From assembly GCA_022036555.1 (NCBI GenBank), contig CM039139.1:12555689-12619688 (forward strand): DNA of 64,000 bases. Direction: 5' to 3'. The DNA is from Microstegium vimineum. Lineage: Eukaryota > Streptophyta > Magnoliopsida > Poales > Poaceae. Positions 45,058-55,303 of this stretch are shown here, in pieces (position 1 is the first letter of the stretch; the number at the start of each line of letters is the position of its first letter). A program made the position numbers and the translations under genes. The notes beneath the pieces are model-generated. The model had not been told where the DNA came from. It made no database searches and was given only the letters and a program-made list of their open reading frames with translations.

Positions 45058-45838
45058 GGGGGTGAGGTTGCCCCCATGGGATGGTCCAAAGGGTCATCCA
45101 GCATTATGTCATGCACTCTGCCTTTGTTTGGTTGCCTATATGGTTTCTCTGTTTCATTCCATTCCTTTTTACCTCTCCATCTCGCACGACTCCGTCATCT
45201 TGATTTCTCCTTTCCTCATGATACAGGATGACACGATACATTTATGGTGCACGGGGCCATGTGTCAGACACTCAAAACTTTCATTAATGCATGCAACCAA
45301 ACACGATCTCCTCTCATACTGGATCAACAATAAAGACAACCAAACACACTTAAATGCACGATTTCAGCCAGGATCCCATAAGCCTGAACCGACCCTTCAT
45401 CCCGGCTCTCCATCCCTCGAGCAATCAATCACACCCTAAGAGTGCACTGCCATTTCTTTCTTTTGTGGTCGTTAACGCCAACTGCAAAGGAGCATTTTGC
45501 ATCCATGTTTTGTGCCCAAAGTCCGAATAAAGGACGGGGACGAGGACGAGGACAAGGACGATGCTTGTGTCCGAGTGTGAGTGGGATTCATGGCCTGATA
45601 AGTGATAAACATTGGTTTCTGTTTTGATTGGATTATTCAGCAGTTCGTCCATGATTCTGAATAAATTGATTACTTGTTTCGCTAAATATTGCCCATCGGT
45701 AACTACATCATGATGACCTTAGTTCTTGAGTGGTTGTTTTAATTTAATTCTGTCCCTGGGTGCTTACACATTTGCTGAACTAGCTCGAGTTCATTCCTTT
45801 GCCTGGTTTTAGGTTTATTCTGCATTTCATCCCAAATG
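45058..45838. other. Intergenic stretch after the transketolase fragment
   Basis: No gene seen. Near 45412-45437 there is an inverted GGGTGTGATTGATTG end resembling the MITE at 44037, whose partner I could not place. A short GAGGACGAG microrepeat lies at about 45538-45565. Confidence 0.4.
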
Positions 45839-45843
45839 CCTTG

Positions 45844-46927
45844 TGTTGACACCGTTTTTCGACACGTGTCAAATGGATCGAAGCTTGATTGGCTGGTGAC
45901 TATTCTCCATCGGCATCGGTAAAGTGTGAGCTGATATGGCCGATGGGAGAGTGCTACAGAAGGCCAAGTATGTTGCCGATGAAGGCTGGGTGATCTTTGC
46001 CGACAGAGGTTGATTGGTGGTTGCCGATGAAGAATCATTGTCGATTGCCGATGAAAGCTAGTTGCCGATTACCGATGAAGGCTGGCTGCCGATTGCCGAT
46101 GGAAGATAGTTGCCGGTTGCCGATAAGGGTTTATTGCTGGTTACCGACGAGGAGATGTTGCCGATTGCCGGTCGAAAGAGTGTTGCCGATGCCGATGGGC
46201 CTGACTTAGCACTTGGTGGCAGCAGAAGGCTACAGGTGGCTAGAGGAGGAAGTTGCAGGGCTCTGCCGATGGAAAGTTTCCATCAAGAAGTGTAAGGAAA
46301 CTGGTGTTCTGTGCCAGTATTATTATAGTAGTTTGAGTCTGACTCTTGCATGGGTCGCTTATTTTCCTTTAAAATAGGTGTATCTGTTTAGGGAATAAAT
46401 ATTATTATCCGACTCCTGCGCGAGTCAGTTTCCTTTAAAGTAGGAGTTTGTTTTAGAAAGGATACGTATCGTGTCTTTGTACAACTCTCCATGTGGGAGT
46501 ATAAATATGAGCCCGAGGGCTATGGAATAAAAAAATCCAATTCAAACCAAATCAATTACTTTTTATCTTATTTACCTTTCCAGCAATTTATCCTTATTAT
46601 GCATTAGTTGTAGCTTTAACGAGTTCTTCAAGCTTTCGACGGGCTACATCACCTTGATCTCCGTCAAAATCCTTGTTAGTTCCGTGTGAGAGTACCTCTA
46701 GGCTTTGGCAATCCGGGCGCATCGCTGTTTGCCTTGTCTAGCTCTGCTCTAAGTTATCCGTGATCAATCTGAGCCTTGACGCCCGGGCGCATTGCTGTCG
46801 TCTCGTTCAGTTTGTCATAGTTATCATCTTTGTCGATTGATTGGTCAAATCGACTGGCACGCCCTCGACATCGAGCTTTGGGTAATAGCCCGAGGTGTTC
46901 ACAGATCTGACGTTTTTTGTGTCAACA
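45844..46927 (+). mobile_element. Solo LTR, same family as 3311-4500, opposite orientation
   Basis: TGTTGACACC...GTGTCAACA with perfect CCTTG duplications (45839-45843, 46928-46932). TATAAATA at about 46499-46506 followed by AATAAA near 46525 gives plus orientation. Its first third is packed with GCCGATG-type short repeats. No coding sequence. It is 1084 bp, about 100 bp shorter than the nested copy. Confidence 0.92.
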
Positions 46928-47044
46928 CCTTGACGCGTAGAAATGGACGATCTCGTTCCTCCTTTCTTCCCTTTTTTTTTTGTTACCAATCTAATCTGAA
47001 CCTTAATGTGGCGCTAGCTATACTGCTACTATTAAGATTTATAG

Positions 47045-47568
47045 GGACTTGTTTGGTTGCATTTGTAATTTGTATTCATCCCAATCCACGCGAATTTTGG
47101 TGAAATTAACTAATTTGCATACAATCCATCTTAGAGCAACTCCAAGAGACTTGCTAAAATTAGATGCTAAATTATGAGATTTAGCTATTATGTAAAATAA
47201 AAAGTTCATCTAAAATATAGAGTTTTATAACAGGCTAGCTAAATTGGCAAACATGTATAGCAAACATAACTCGCTAGGTAAATATGACAAGCGAGAATGA
47301 TGGGATAACCAGTTGGATAAAATAGATAACAGCATACTAAAGCTGTTGGAGTAATATTTTGGAACATAATAGCTATAAATACCTTCACGAATACATTTAG
47401 TCAGACTGTTGGAGTTGCTCTTACCATCTCATGTATTAAATTAAATAAGAGTGCAACCAAAATAAGTGGAAAATGAACTAACTTTCCTCTTTAATCTCTC
47501 CCCATTCATATGGATTGGAGAGCAACCAAAACATATGAATTCAAGTGGATTAATGTAGTCAAACAAGC
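47045..47568. mobile_element. Degraded MITE carrying a nested MITE
   Basis: Left GACTTGTTTGGTTGCATT and right inverted AGCTTGTTTGACTACATT, with further inverted similarity inside (CAATCCA, GAATTC). The ends are imperfect and the duplication is not clear. Confidence 0.5.
47134..47420. mobile_element. MITE, 287 bp, nested
   Basis: Terminal GAGCAACTCCAA and TTGGAGTTGCTC are perfect inverted repeats; TTA lies on both sides (47131-47133, 47421-47423). Inside are several TTTAGC/GCTAAA words. Confidence 0.85.
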
Positions 47569-47722
47569 TTTTTTTTTAAAAATACACTACATTCAAAAAA
47601 TAAATCAAATTTGAACACCCACACAGAAACGAATTGGAGGGAAGATTTGAAGGAAGGATGGGGGTGGGGGTCCTTCGATGGTTGACCGCCTGGCCCGGCA
47701 CACCGGCCTGGAGCTCTTGACA

Positions 47723-47926
47723 GGCCCACTGTCATTGACACACCCCCACCCTTGAAACGACGAAGCTCCGATCCAACGGTCAGATCACCTCAAGCCCCAT
47801 CCAACGGCCACGCGTGGTCTCTTCCACCTCCCGGCCTCTACATAAATGCCGCCTCCACGCGCGCTACAAAACCTAGCACTCCTGCGCCGCCACTTCTCTC
47901 CTCCGGCTCCCGTAGGCGAAACCCTA
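47723..47926 (+). promoter_or_regulatory. RPS20 promoter elements
   Basis: GGCCCA at 47723-47728 (site II, TGGGCC on the other strand), a TATA-like TACATAAAT at about 47839-47847, and a telo box AAACCCTA at 47919-47926 just upstream of the ATG at 47964. Site II plus telo box is the standard pair in plant ribosomal-protein promoters. Confidence 0.6.
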
Positions 47927-47963
47927 GCGCCCGAGTCCATCCTCTCACCTCCTTTTACGAGCC

Positions 47964-50066
47964 ATGGCGGCGGCGGATATGGCTTACGCGCCGCCGATGA
48001 AGTCGGGCAAGGCCGGGTTCGAGGCGGGCCTGATGGATCCGCAGCACAGGATCCGCATCACGCTCTCCTCCAGGAGCGTCAAGAACCTCGAGAAAGGTAC
48101 GGTGGATGCCATTTCCTTATTTCGTTACTGCGGCATTGGGTTGGAATCGAAGAGCTTAGCTCGTGTTCGTTGCGTTTCGAGCAGTCTGCGGCGATCTGGT
48201 GAAGGGTGCCAAGGGCAAGGAGCTGAAGATCAAGGGCCCCGTGCGGATGCCTACCAAGGTGCTCCACATCACCACCAGGAAGTCTCCCTGTGGCGAAGGT
48301 GACCTCTCCTCTCCTTTCCCTCACGTCCTTCGCTATATGTAGCTTAGTGTCCTTCGTATTGGTCTCGAATTGTCTGGTGTGTTGATATTTAGAGCTATAT
48401 AAATTGCGATGGATGGTGTGCTGAGCAGATGATGTTAACATCTACATAGACTGAGGTCTTTTGGGGTCTCTGAGGTCCAAAAAATCGAGCTTTTTAAAAC
48501 TGATGATGCTTAGCATATTGTCACCGTTCAAATTTCATCTTCAGTTTTGTATCATCTGTTGTAGTCATGTGCATTAACACTCTTGGGATATGAGCCACTC
48601 ATGTGGTGTCATGCTGGTAGGATAGGATGTTAGTGTTTTATGGTTAATTGGTAGGCTGAGCATGTGATGTTAACAGGAGATGCTGCTGAGATATTATACA
48701 TCATTGAAGTCTCTAAAACCGAGCTTTTTAAAACTGATGGTTGGCCTATGATAGTGTGAAGGGCATTCTTGTTATTGTATGGTTTCAGCTAAACATAGAT
48801 TTACTTACTATTTGATCATAGAGTAGTTTAATACTGGCTGTTAAAGAATCTTTTAATTTTTTAGCCTGGCTCAAAGTTGTCATGCAGCATTTAGTCTGGG
48901 ATAGGCTATGCCCAGAGTAGACATCATGGTGAAATATTGTGACCAATTTTGGGCATATGGAACCTTTGTTTCCTGGTTTTCCACAGTTTTTGAATATATA
49001 TATTTAGTTATCGGATGTGCCATTGTTGCCGTCTTGCTACCCTTAAGAGCCTTTTATTTTCTTGAAAGTTTAGTACTCCTTCCATCCCAAATTATAAGTC
49101 ATTCCAAGAATCTTGGAGAGTCAAAGCTTATAAAGTTTGGCCAAATCTATATAATATGATAATAACATATTTGATACCAACTAAGTATCATTAGATTCTT
49201 TATTAGTTATATTTTGATACTATAGCTATTTGATGTCATAAATCTTTATGTTTCTCTCTATAATCTTTGGTCAAACTTAAAATGCTTTGACTCAGTACAA
49301 AATACCTAGCATGTACTTTCTTTTAAGACTCACCCAATCAATCTAATTCACCTGAGTTAATGTGTTGGGCTTGAGTTTGTGTTGGGCTTATGTTTGTGAT
49401 GGGCTAACCATATGATGCCAAACCAAGTTAATCCTGAGAATTTCTCTAAGGACGTACAAATTCGAGCTTTTTAAAACTGATGGTTGGCCCATTCAATGCT
49501 CTCACTGTTAAAACATTTTCACTTCACTATACTTTTCCAGTTGCAGTACTTGAGGGATGTTGTATGTTTATTTTTATTAAAGGGATCATCACTTGTATGC
49601 CTTGAGCTCTGTTGTGAGTTTCACAGGCTCTGCAAATTTTAGTATTCATCTGCCTATAATTTTGTTACATTAAATAGGAAGTTTTGTTGTCTTTAGCTTA
49701 TTTTTTGGTGGAAATGCTGAGCAGATGATGATGCTATATTTTTATACTGATACTTGATGTCTCAAAATCGAGCTTTTTAAAACTGATGCTCAGCATGTTA
49801 GATTATCTTTTACTTATCTTTGATGTTTCTTGTTATGCTTGTGCCACAATTTCTCTTGGGATTTCATTTTTGTTTACATATCATTACTGATACAATTGTT
49901 AATAATTTTCTTGACTATTTCAGGTACCAACACCTGGGATCGCTTTGAGATGAGGATTCACAAGAGGGTGATTGATCTCATCAGTACACCAGATGTTGTC
50001 AAGCAGATCACCTCGATCACCATTGAACCAGGTGTGGAGGTTGAGGTGACTATCAGCGACGCGTAA
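47964..50066 (+). CDS. RPS20: Cytosolic ribosomal protein uS10 (40S S20), three exons
   Basis: Small-subunit protein uS10. Exons: 47964-48096, 48182-48298, 49924-50066; 393 nt, 130 residues, close to the usual plant length. The N-terminus is a short Ala-rich extension; then HRIRITLSSRSVKNLEK, CGDLVKGAKGKELKIKGPVR, MPTKVLHITTRKSPCGEG, TNTWDRFEMRIHKRVIDL and VVKQITSITIEPGVEVEV. The splice phases join AAA-G to CA and GAA-G to GT. Intron 2 (1625 nt) hosts four C/D snoRNAs and a Stowaway remnant. It has no lesion and should be functional. Confidence 0.95.
48419..48515 (+). ncRNA. Intronic C/D-box snoRNA, copy 1
   Basis: Terminal stem TGCTGAGC/GCTTAGCA (one G-U pair), a C-like box GATGATGT, an internal CTGA (D') near 48451, and D box CTGA at 48500-48503. 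Just before the D box is CGAGCTTTTTAA, complementary to the conserved 18S rRNA segment TTAAAAAGCTCG. That should direct 2'-O-methylation of the first A of the A-run. It resembles the vertebrate U36 guide (from memory). Confidence 0.85.
48652..48748 (+). ncRNA. Intronic C/D-box snoRNA, copy 2
   Basis: Stem TAGGCTGA paired with TTGGCCTA (G-U pairs included), C box GTGATGT (48664-48670), D' CTGA near 48685, D box at 48734-48737. It has the same CGAGCTTTTTAA guide as copy 1; the sequence before D' differs. Confidence 0.82.
49076..49300. mobile_element. Stowaway-like remnant in RPS20 intron 2
   Basis: The left end CTCCTTCCATCCCAAATTATA and the inner TTTGGTCAAACTTAAA are typical of the family. The right end is eroded and no GGAG end or TA duplication remains. 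Confidence 0.55.
49399..49492 (+). ncRNA. Intronic C/D-box snoRNA, copy 3
   Basis: Long stem ATGGGCTAACC/GGTTGGCCCAT (one G-U pair), C-like box ATGATG at 49412-49417, D' CTGA near 49434, D box CTGA at 49477-49480, preceded by the shared CGAGCTTTTTAA guide. Confidence 0.85.
49714..49796 (+). ncRNA. Intronic C/D-box snoRNA, copy 4
   Basis: Perfect stem ATGCTGAGC/GCTCAGCAT, consensus C box ATGATGA (49725-49731), D' CTGA near 49747, C'-like TTGATGT, D box CTGA at 49783-49786, and the same guide CGAGCTTTTTAA. It is the shortest and most canonical of the four, and lies about 130 nt before the 3' splice site. Confidence 0.88.
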
Positions 50067-50132
50067 TGTGCTAGCCAGCATCTTATCATTTCAAAAGGAT
50101 TAGAAATGCAGTTGAACAGGATGTATTCAGTT

Positions 50133-50915
50133 TTGGGAAAATTGTGTTCTTGCCCTTATGAGTCCAATTGTGATTTTGCCCTTGTTTTCTCATCTTTGTG
50201 ATTTTGGCATTACTATTTTGAAATGAACCGTTCGCATGCCCCTGGTATGGATGCCGTTAGATAGTCATGGAATAAATGATCAAAAAATTCAAAATTCGAA
50301 AAGACAAAAGACCAAATTGCCCCATATCCTTATTAGGGCTGAATCGGGGGTGTCGTGAGGATTCGGTGGCAGCGGCTTTGGACGGCAAGGCTCTGTCGTG
50401 CGGGGCGGTGGTCGGGCTCGAAGACACTGCGGGCTGTGTGAGGGGAGGATGACAGGGCAAAGTGGGTGTTTCGTTTTGAAAAGACCGGCAAATTCACAAA
50501 GTTTGATGGATTTACACCACCCCTCAACAGGTTCAAATCGCTGAGCTAAGGAATAAGCTAGGGTGCCGCATCGTTGCAACTGAGCTAGCTATCTCTTCGT
50601 GGATTGCTTTCCAACCAACCGTAAATCCTTGATACACCACCTTTCTTTCCTACCCAGCTTTCAGAATAGGGGCGGTACTCTCTCTCCGTCACGCTCTAAG
50701 CACACCCGGTAGAATGAGAATAAATAGCTTGTTGCGTCCAGCCCTTTTCTAAAAGAGTAGAAGGAGGTTAAGAAAGCGATCCAGGTAAACCGATCTTTAT
50801 CCCTCTAATAGAAGACTGATCTTGCTCTCAAAGACAAGGGCAAAATAACAATTTCATTATAAAATAGGGGTATGAATGCAAGAGCCTCATTTCGTGAGAA
50901 AACTTGGTGTAACAG
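50133..50915. repeat. Possible inverted-repeat element downstream of RPS20
   Basis: Left TTGTGATTTTGCCCTTG and right inverted TTGTTATTTTGCCCTTG, plus a weaker outer match (TTCTTGCCCTTATGAG against TCTTGCATTCATACCCC). The interior has no recognisable gene. The end points and duplication are unclear. Confidence 0.4.
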
Positions 50916-51340
50916 AGGATTTTTCTCCTAATCGATAAGTTATTCGCATTAGAGTTCAGTCTTATCAATGTTTTGCGACACAGTATGGATGTAGCTTGTT
51001 TCAATGGATGCTAGTTCAGTAGTTCATGAATGGAGAAAGGAGAATGGAGAAATGGTTAATGGATGCTCCTCTCTAGTGTATTGCTTTTGAAATGAATTAG
51101 ATTCTTGTTGATGTTTCACTGCTTTCAACTATCAAGTATGTTTTAGCAGATGTTATTAGGTGATGAATCTGAGTTGTCTGTTTATCTAGATGTCAAAAAT
51201 TGAATGAGTGTGTTGGTATGAATCTGAGTTGTCTGGTTCTATAGATGTTAATAGTTGAATGGGTATGTGTTTTGTAGTCTCTTTGACTACAATACTTCGT
51301 TGTTTTACATCTGGTTTCTCTTAATATGTTCTTGTGAGGC
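50916..51340. other. Intergenic stretch, no gene seen
   Basis: AT-rich and contains a short internal repetition of TGAATCTGAGTTGTCTG (near 51160 and 51218). No open frame of note. Confidence 0.4.
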
Positions 51341-51436
51341 TAGATGCTGAAAAGTAATAGGGTGGGTGATGTTCCCAGAAGAAGCTCAAAGAGGAATGAA
51401 ATAACTCATCTACCAAGAAGCTTGAAGAAGAATAAA

Positions 51437-51714
51437 ACTCGACCTGCGGGAGGTAAGACAGCCCGCCCCCAGTCATTGCATTAAGAAGAAAAATTTTCTC
51501 ACGTAGGTCGAGAAAATCCCCGAACCCCTGCCCCACCCATACATAGCGGCACCGTAGCCCATGTTTGACGACCACGACCAGGGCCGGACCTTAGACCTAT
51601 GTTCGTGGGATTTTTTTAACTCCAACCTAAAATTCGCTCCAACAAGGAGTCGAACCCAGGGCTTGAGGAGTGCTGCTAGGTTCCTCTAACCAACTAGACT
51701 AGAGGCCCTTTGGC
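51437..51714 (-). mobile_element. tRNA-derived SINE, minus strand
   Basis: On the minus strand: an A-box-like TAGTCTAGTTGGTTAGAGG and a B-box GGGTTCGACTCC near the 5' end, then the common grass SINE body including CTTAATGCAATGACTGGGGG and GGTCGAGTTT. It is flanked by an 18-bp duplication, AGCTTGAAGAAGAATAAA (51419-51436) and AGCTCGAAGAAGAATAAA (51715-51732), with one mismatch. The internal promoter is RNA polymerase III type. Confidence 0.85.
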
Positions 51715-51763
51715 AGCTCGAAGAAGAATAAACAAAGTTACCTCACAAGAAGCTCAACAAAGA

Positions 51764-51907
51764 GTAGCGATCGACAGCTGCTGGTGGCTAGCGCAAGGAG
51801 CCAAAGGCCTTTCCTGGCCACCCCGGGTTCAATCCCCGGTGACCACGGTATTTCCGTGCACAGTGCACGGAAATGAGGAGAAAAGACTCCTTAATTCAAA
51901 AAAAAAT
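51764..51907 (+). mobile_element. tRNA-derived SINE, plus strand
   Basis: B-box-like GGGTTCAATCCCC near 51830, a 3' A-rich tail (51899-51906), and a perfect 15-bp duplication GAAGCTCAACAAAGA (51749-51763, 51908-51922). It is a different family from the SINE at 51437; the A box is weak (GGTGGCTAGCGCAAGG). Confidence 0.8.
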
Positions 51908-52059
51908 GAAGCTCAACAAAGACCAAAACAGTTTGCAATGAAGGAGACAACTGAGCTATTGGCCTCAGGTTTGGTGGTCCTTCCTCTTTTGTGCTCATGT
52001 TTCTTACAGCTCTATCTGGGCACTGATAGTTGTGTTGTATCTTGTTTTTTTAACTAGGT

Positions 52060-52653
52060 GACTTTCATCAGAAATCAAATAAAGGTGTTTGGAGTAAGCT
52101 GAGTCAAGAAGTTATGTCAAATTTGTCTAAAAGTGTTGTGTCACTTGCTGTAGCTGATGGTGATTATATGTGTTGTTTTACTCTTCTTTCCCAGACATAT
52201 TAAACATTGCTAACTATAATAATTAATATAAATTATGATCTTGTGCAGAGCACAAGGTGCTATTTGCATGCTCAGGCGTGGCTATAGATTGTGATGGAGA
52301 TGCTACAAGGTTCATGACTACAGCAAGCCTGGTTAAACCTTTAAATTATAAAAGGAAAAACCATGATAACTTGAAGGTTGGTGTTGCTAATCATCCTTTA
52401 CTATTTTTTTGTTTTTAGTTATGGTAATTGTGAACCATGTTTACTCTTATTTTGCTTTAATTAACACATAGATTGAAGTGCTCAATGAAGACCATGTTGC
52501 CGTGGGGTTTTTGGGTGAATATGATTTAGAATGCAACACGCTACTGTCAATATCAAGATTTTTTCTGATCTTCACACCGCAGGATTCAATTATGTGTTCA
52601 AATCTCAGCCCCACAGCAAGGTACTAGCTCTAGGCCGTGACGTCTCTGGCTAA
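52060..52653 (+). pseudogene. Fragment of a grass trypsin-like peptidase-domain gene
   Basis: Three exon-like blocks joined by GT-AG: up to 52159 (VWSKLSQEVMSNLSKSVVSL), 52249-52376 (HKVLFACSGVAIDCDGDATR and FMTTASLVKP), and from 52472 (IEVLNEDHVAVGFLGEYDLE). A frameshift near 52530 moves to VNIKIFSDLHTAGFNYVF and VLALGRDVSG, then a stop at about 52653. These blocks recall the large grass family annotated as trypsin-like serine protease domain proteins; recognition is from memory. It is truncated after the second strand set, so no complete catalytic triad exists. Confidence 0.5.
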
Positions 52654-52979
52654 ACATGCAAACGGAGCGGCGGCGGGTAGCTCGTCCCGTCACCCGTGTC
52701 CGCAATCCCGTTTTGGACTTACTGTGTGTGTATTCATTTTTTTATTTACTTCACAAAATTTTCTAGTGATTCATATGTTACCTAAAAAAACGCAAATTAC
52801 AGAAAATTCGTTAGGAATATGTGATTGTTTTTTTTACATTTTTTCACCATTCACGAGGTGTTACAAAAAAAAATACAAGCTAATATCTTTTATGCGCATG
52901 TAAGTTCACACTTTCTCATGCATGCAAGATTGTAGCACTAGTACTTATAGGCGACTTTTGTGATGAGGTTACTTGTCAA

Positions 52980-53175
52980 ATAAACCAATTTATGATATTA
53001 AAATGTTGAAATATCATAATTTTTGGACATATACATGGAGCATTCAATATAGATAACAAAATAACTAATTCTATAGTTTATCTGTAATTTACGAGCTATA
53101 ATTGGATAAGAATTATCAAATACAAACAAAAGTGTTATATTATAAAATTCTATTTTTTTTAATCTAAACAAGGCG
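52980..53175. mobile_element. Half of a foldback MITE (family of 54508-54885)
   Basis: Shares ACATATACATGGAGCATT, TTTATCTGTAATTTACGAGC and AATTATCAAATACAAAC with 54720-54850, and ends TCTAAACAAGGC. Its other end is missing. Confidence 0.55.
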
Positions 53176-53333
53176 TAAGTCGTGCATTGCGATGTATTGA
53201 CCACATGACGTGCGTCCTTGACTTCGGCAGCCTTGGCTGGGCCTTCAAAACAGGGGAATCCAAGGAAACACAAATCATAGTGACAAATTCAGCAGCTTTA
53301 GCTGAGAGGTCAAGCTGTTTCTTTCCATCTTAA

Positions 53334-54291
53334 GGGCCTATTTGGATGGAAGCCTGGAGCACTTGTCTGACAAAAAGTATAGCCTGAAAGTTGTCTGGAA
53401 CTCAAACGGAATCTGTCTGGCCAGACAAGTGAGAAGATGGTTCGTTTGGTTGGACCTCATAAAAAATACAATACCATATCTAATGACTATTAAAAGTTAA
53501 AGGTATAATGCCATGCACGATTACAATTATAATGTATAAACAATAAATAAATAAAACTATCCATATATTTTTTCTCAATTAATAATATATTTGAAATTAT
53601 AAATAAAGATAATAGATTTCATCGCTATTTAAAAATGACATGACGAAGAAAGATAATTATATTTACACTAATTATAATTACATTGCACACACTGTTAATT
53701 TTAATGTGAACGCGATAAACTGAAAAGAGAAATAATAGAACAATAAAATATACAAAAAGTTTTAGCACATGCACGTGGAAAAATGATGTAGAATATGCCT
53801 AAGAAGTTTAATTAAAATGAAAATATATTTTCTTCTATATAAAACATTAACATCGTTAGATTAATATATATTATTATTGTAAGAAAATTAGTATAAGTAA
53901 CCATTTAAAATAAAGTAATAATATAAAATATAAATATTTTAATATTTTAGTTTCCTAATTCATATAATTATGGAATGAATAGAATAAAATATACTATATA
54001 TATTTTGGTTACATCTATCACCGATGAAGAATAGAAAATAGAAATAATAGGCTCATTCATCGAAGAACTACAGCAGAGTATACAACAAAGTAAGTAATAA
54101 AGGAGAAAAAGGTAGTGAAGACAACATCACTGTAGTGCACCCAGGCAACACTCGCGCTGCACCCAGGCGCTCGTTTTCGGTCGCTGGCGCACCTGCCTGG
54201 CCCAGTCACGTATCCAGGGTCCCAACCAAACAGAGTCCAGGCAGCTCTTAACCCAGACAAAATTGGTCCAGGCTTTGAACCAAACAAGCCC
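53334..54291. mobile_element. Harbinger-type non-autonomous element, 958 bp
   Basis: Left GGGCCTATTTGGATGGAAGCC and right inverted GGGCTTGTTTGGTTCAAAGCC; TAA on both sides (53331-53333, 54292-54294). The inside is AT-rich in the middle and GC-rich at the right; no transposase. Confidence 0.78.
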
Positions 54292-54507
54292 TAAACCGGG
54301 AAGGCACCTGGGCATGGCGGCATGGTGTAGCCGAGGCAGTGGATCCAACTCGAGGATCATGGGCCCGAGTCACTTCGGCAGTCCTAGCCCATGGTCCGGC
54401 ACAGGCAGACTCCGACTACTATCATGGGTCACCCATCGTCTTCTGCGTTCTACAGCGTGCTGCGTCACGCCTGCATGGGATCTGTCTCCCATGGTTCAGC
54501 ACGGTAG

Positions 54508-54885
54508 CACTTGTTTAGTTCCTTAGAAATTTAGAAAAAGAGCACGGTAGTAATTTCGTTTGTATGTGGTAATTATTGTACAATCATGAAGTAACTAGTT
54601 GTAAAAGATTCGTCTCACAAATTACAGATAAACTGTGTACTTAGTTATATTTTTTTATCTATATTTAATACTACATACATGCGTTCAAAGATTCCAAATT
54701 TTTAGTCACATCAAATCTATGGACACATACATGGAGCATTAAATCTAAGTAAAAAATAAAACTAATTGCATAATTTATTTATAATTTGCGAGCCGAATGT
54801 TTCGAACTTAGTTATTTCATGATAGAACAATAATTACCAAATACAAACGAAACATTGGAGTGATAACTTTACTGGATCTAAACCT
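54508..54885. mobile_element. Foldback MITE with CTTGTTTAG ends
   Basis: Left CTTGTTTAGTTCC and GTTTGTATGTGGTAATTATTG; right inverted versions ACTAGGTTTAGATCC and GTTTGTATTTGGTAATTATTG. Related fragments lie at 52980-53175 and 62640-62960. The duplication is not resolved. Confidence 0.6.
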
Positions 54886-55303
54886 AGTTTGATTTTAATT
54901 AATTGATAAAATCTAAATGTATTGACCAACGTGAGCTGGAAGGTGGGCGGGTAGGCACAACCCCTGCTGAAGGAAGCGGTGGCGCATGACACGGTGCAGG
55001 CGGGTGACCTCAGCACCGGTGATGGTGCATCTAAGATCATTGTCAATTGAGGCTAACATTGCTAGTGATTTTGGTACAAATAAAGTAATCAACATTAACT
55101 GATAAATATTGAGACTACTATTTACACAAACACAATGCAAACTACAACTACTTGTGGTTTATAAATTGATTTTTTTTCTTATATTATGTCACATTTATTT
55201 TTTCTCTCTTCTTTTTTTTAGTATAGACTCCTCTCTCTCTCTTTTAAGCATATGTATCTTCAACAAGGCACTATGAAAGTTTAGAGCACCTACTTTTTTT
55301 ATT

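Noticed and set aside
45997..46209. Open frame with repeated RLPM-type residues
   Set aside because: Translation of the GCCGATG repeat block inside the solo LTR.
45844..46280. CRISPR-like regular short repeats
   Set aside because: Irregular spacing, no constant spacer length, eukaryotic LTR context.
50640..50830. Possible organelle-derived insert
   Set aside because: Some words felt familiar from grass mitochondrial DNA but I could not identify a gene or match; not supportable without a search.
51600..51715. Possible tRNA gene because of A- and B-box-like sequence
   Set aside because: No cloverleaf can be closed; the duplication flanks and downstream body show a SINE.
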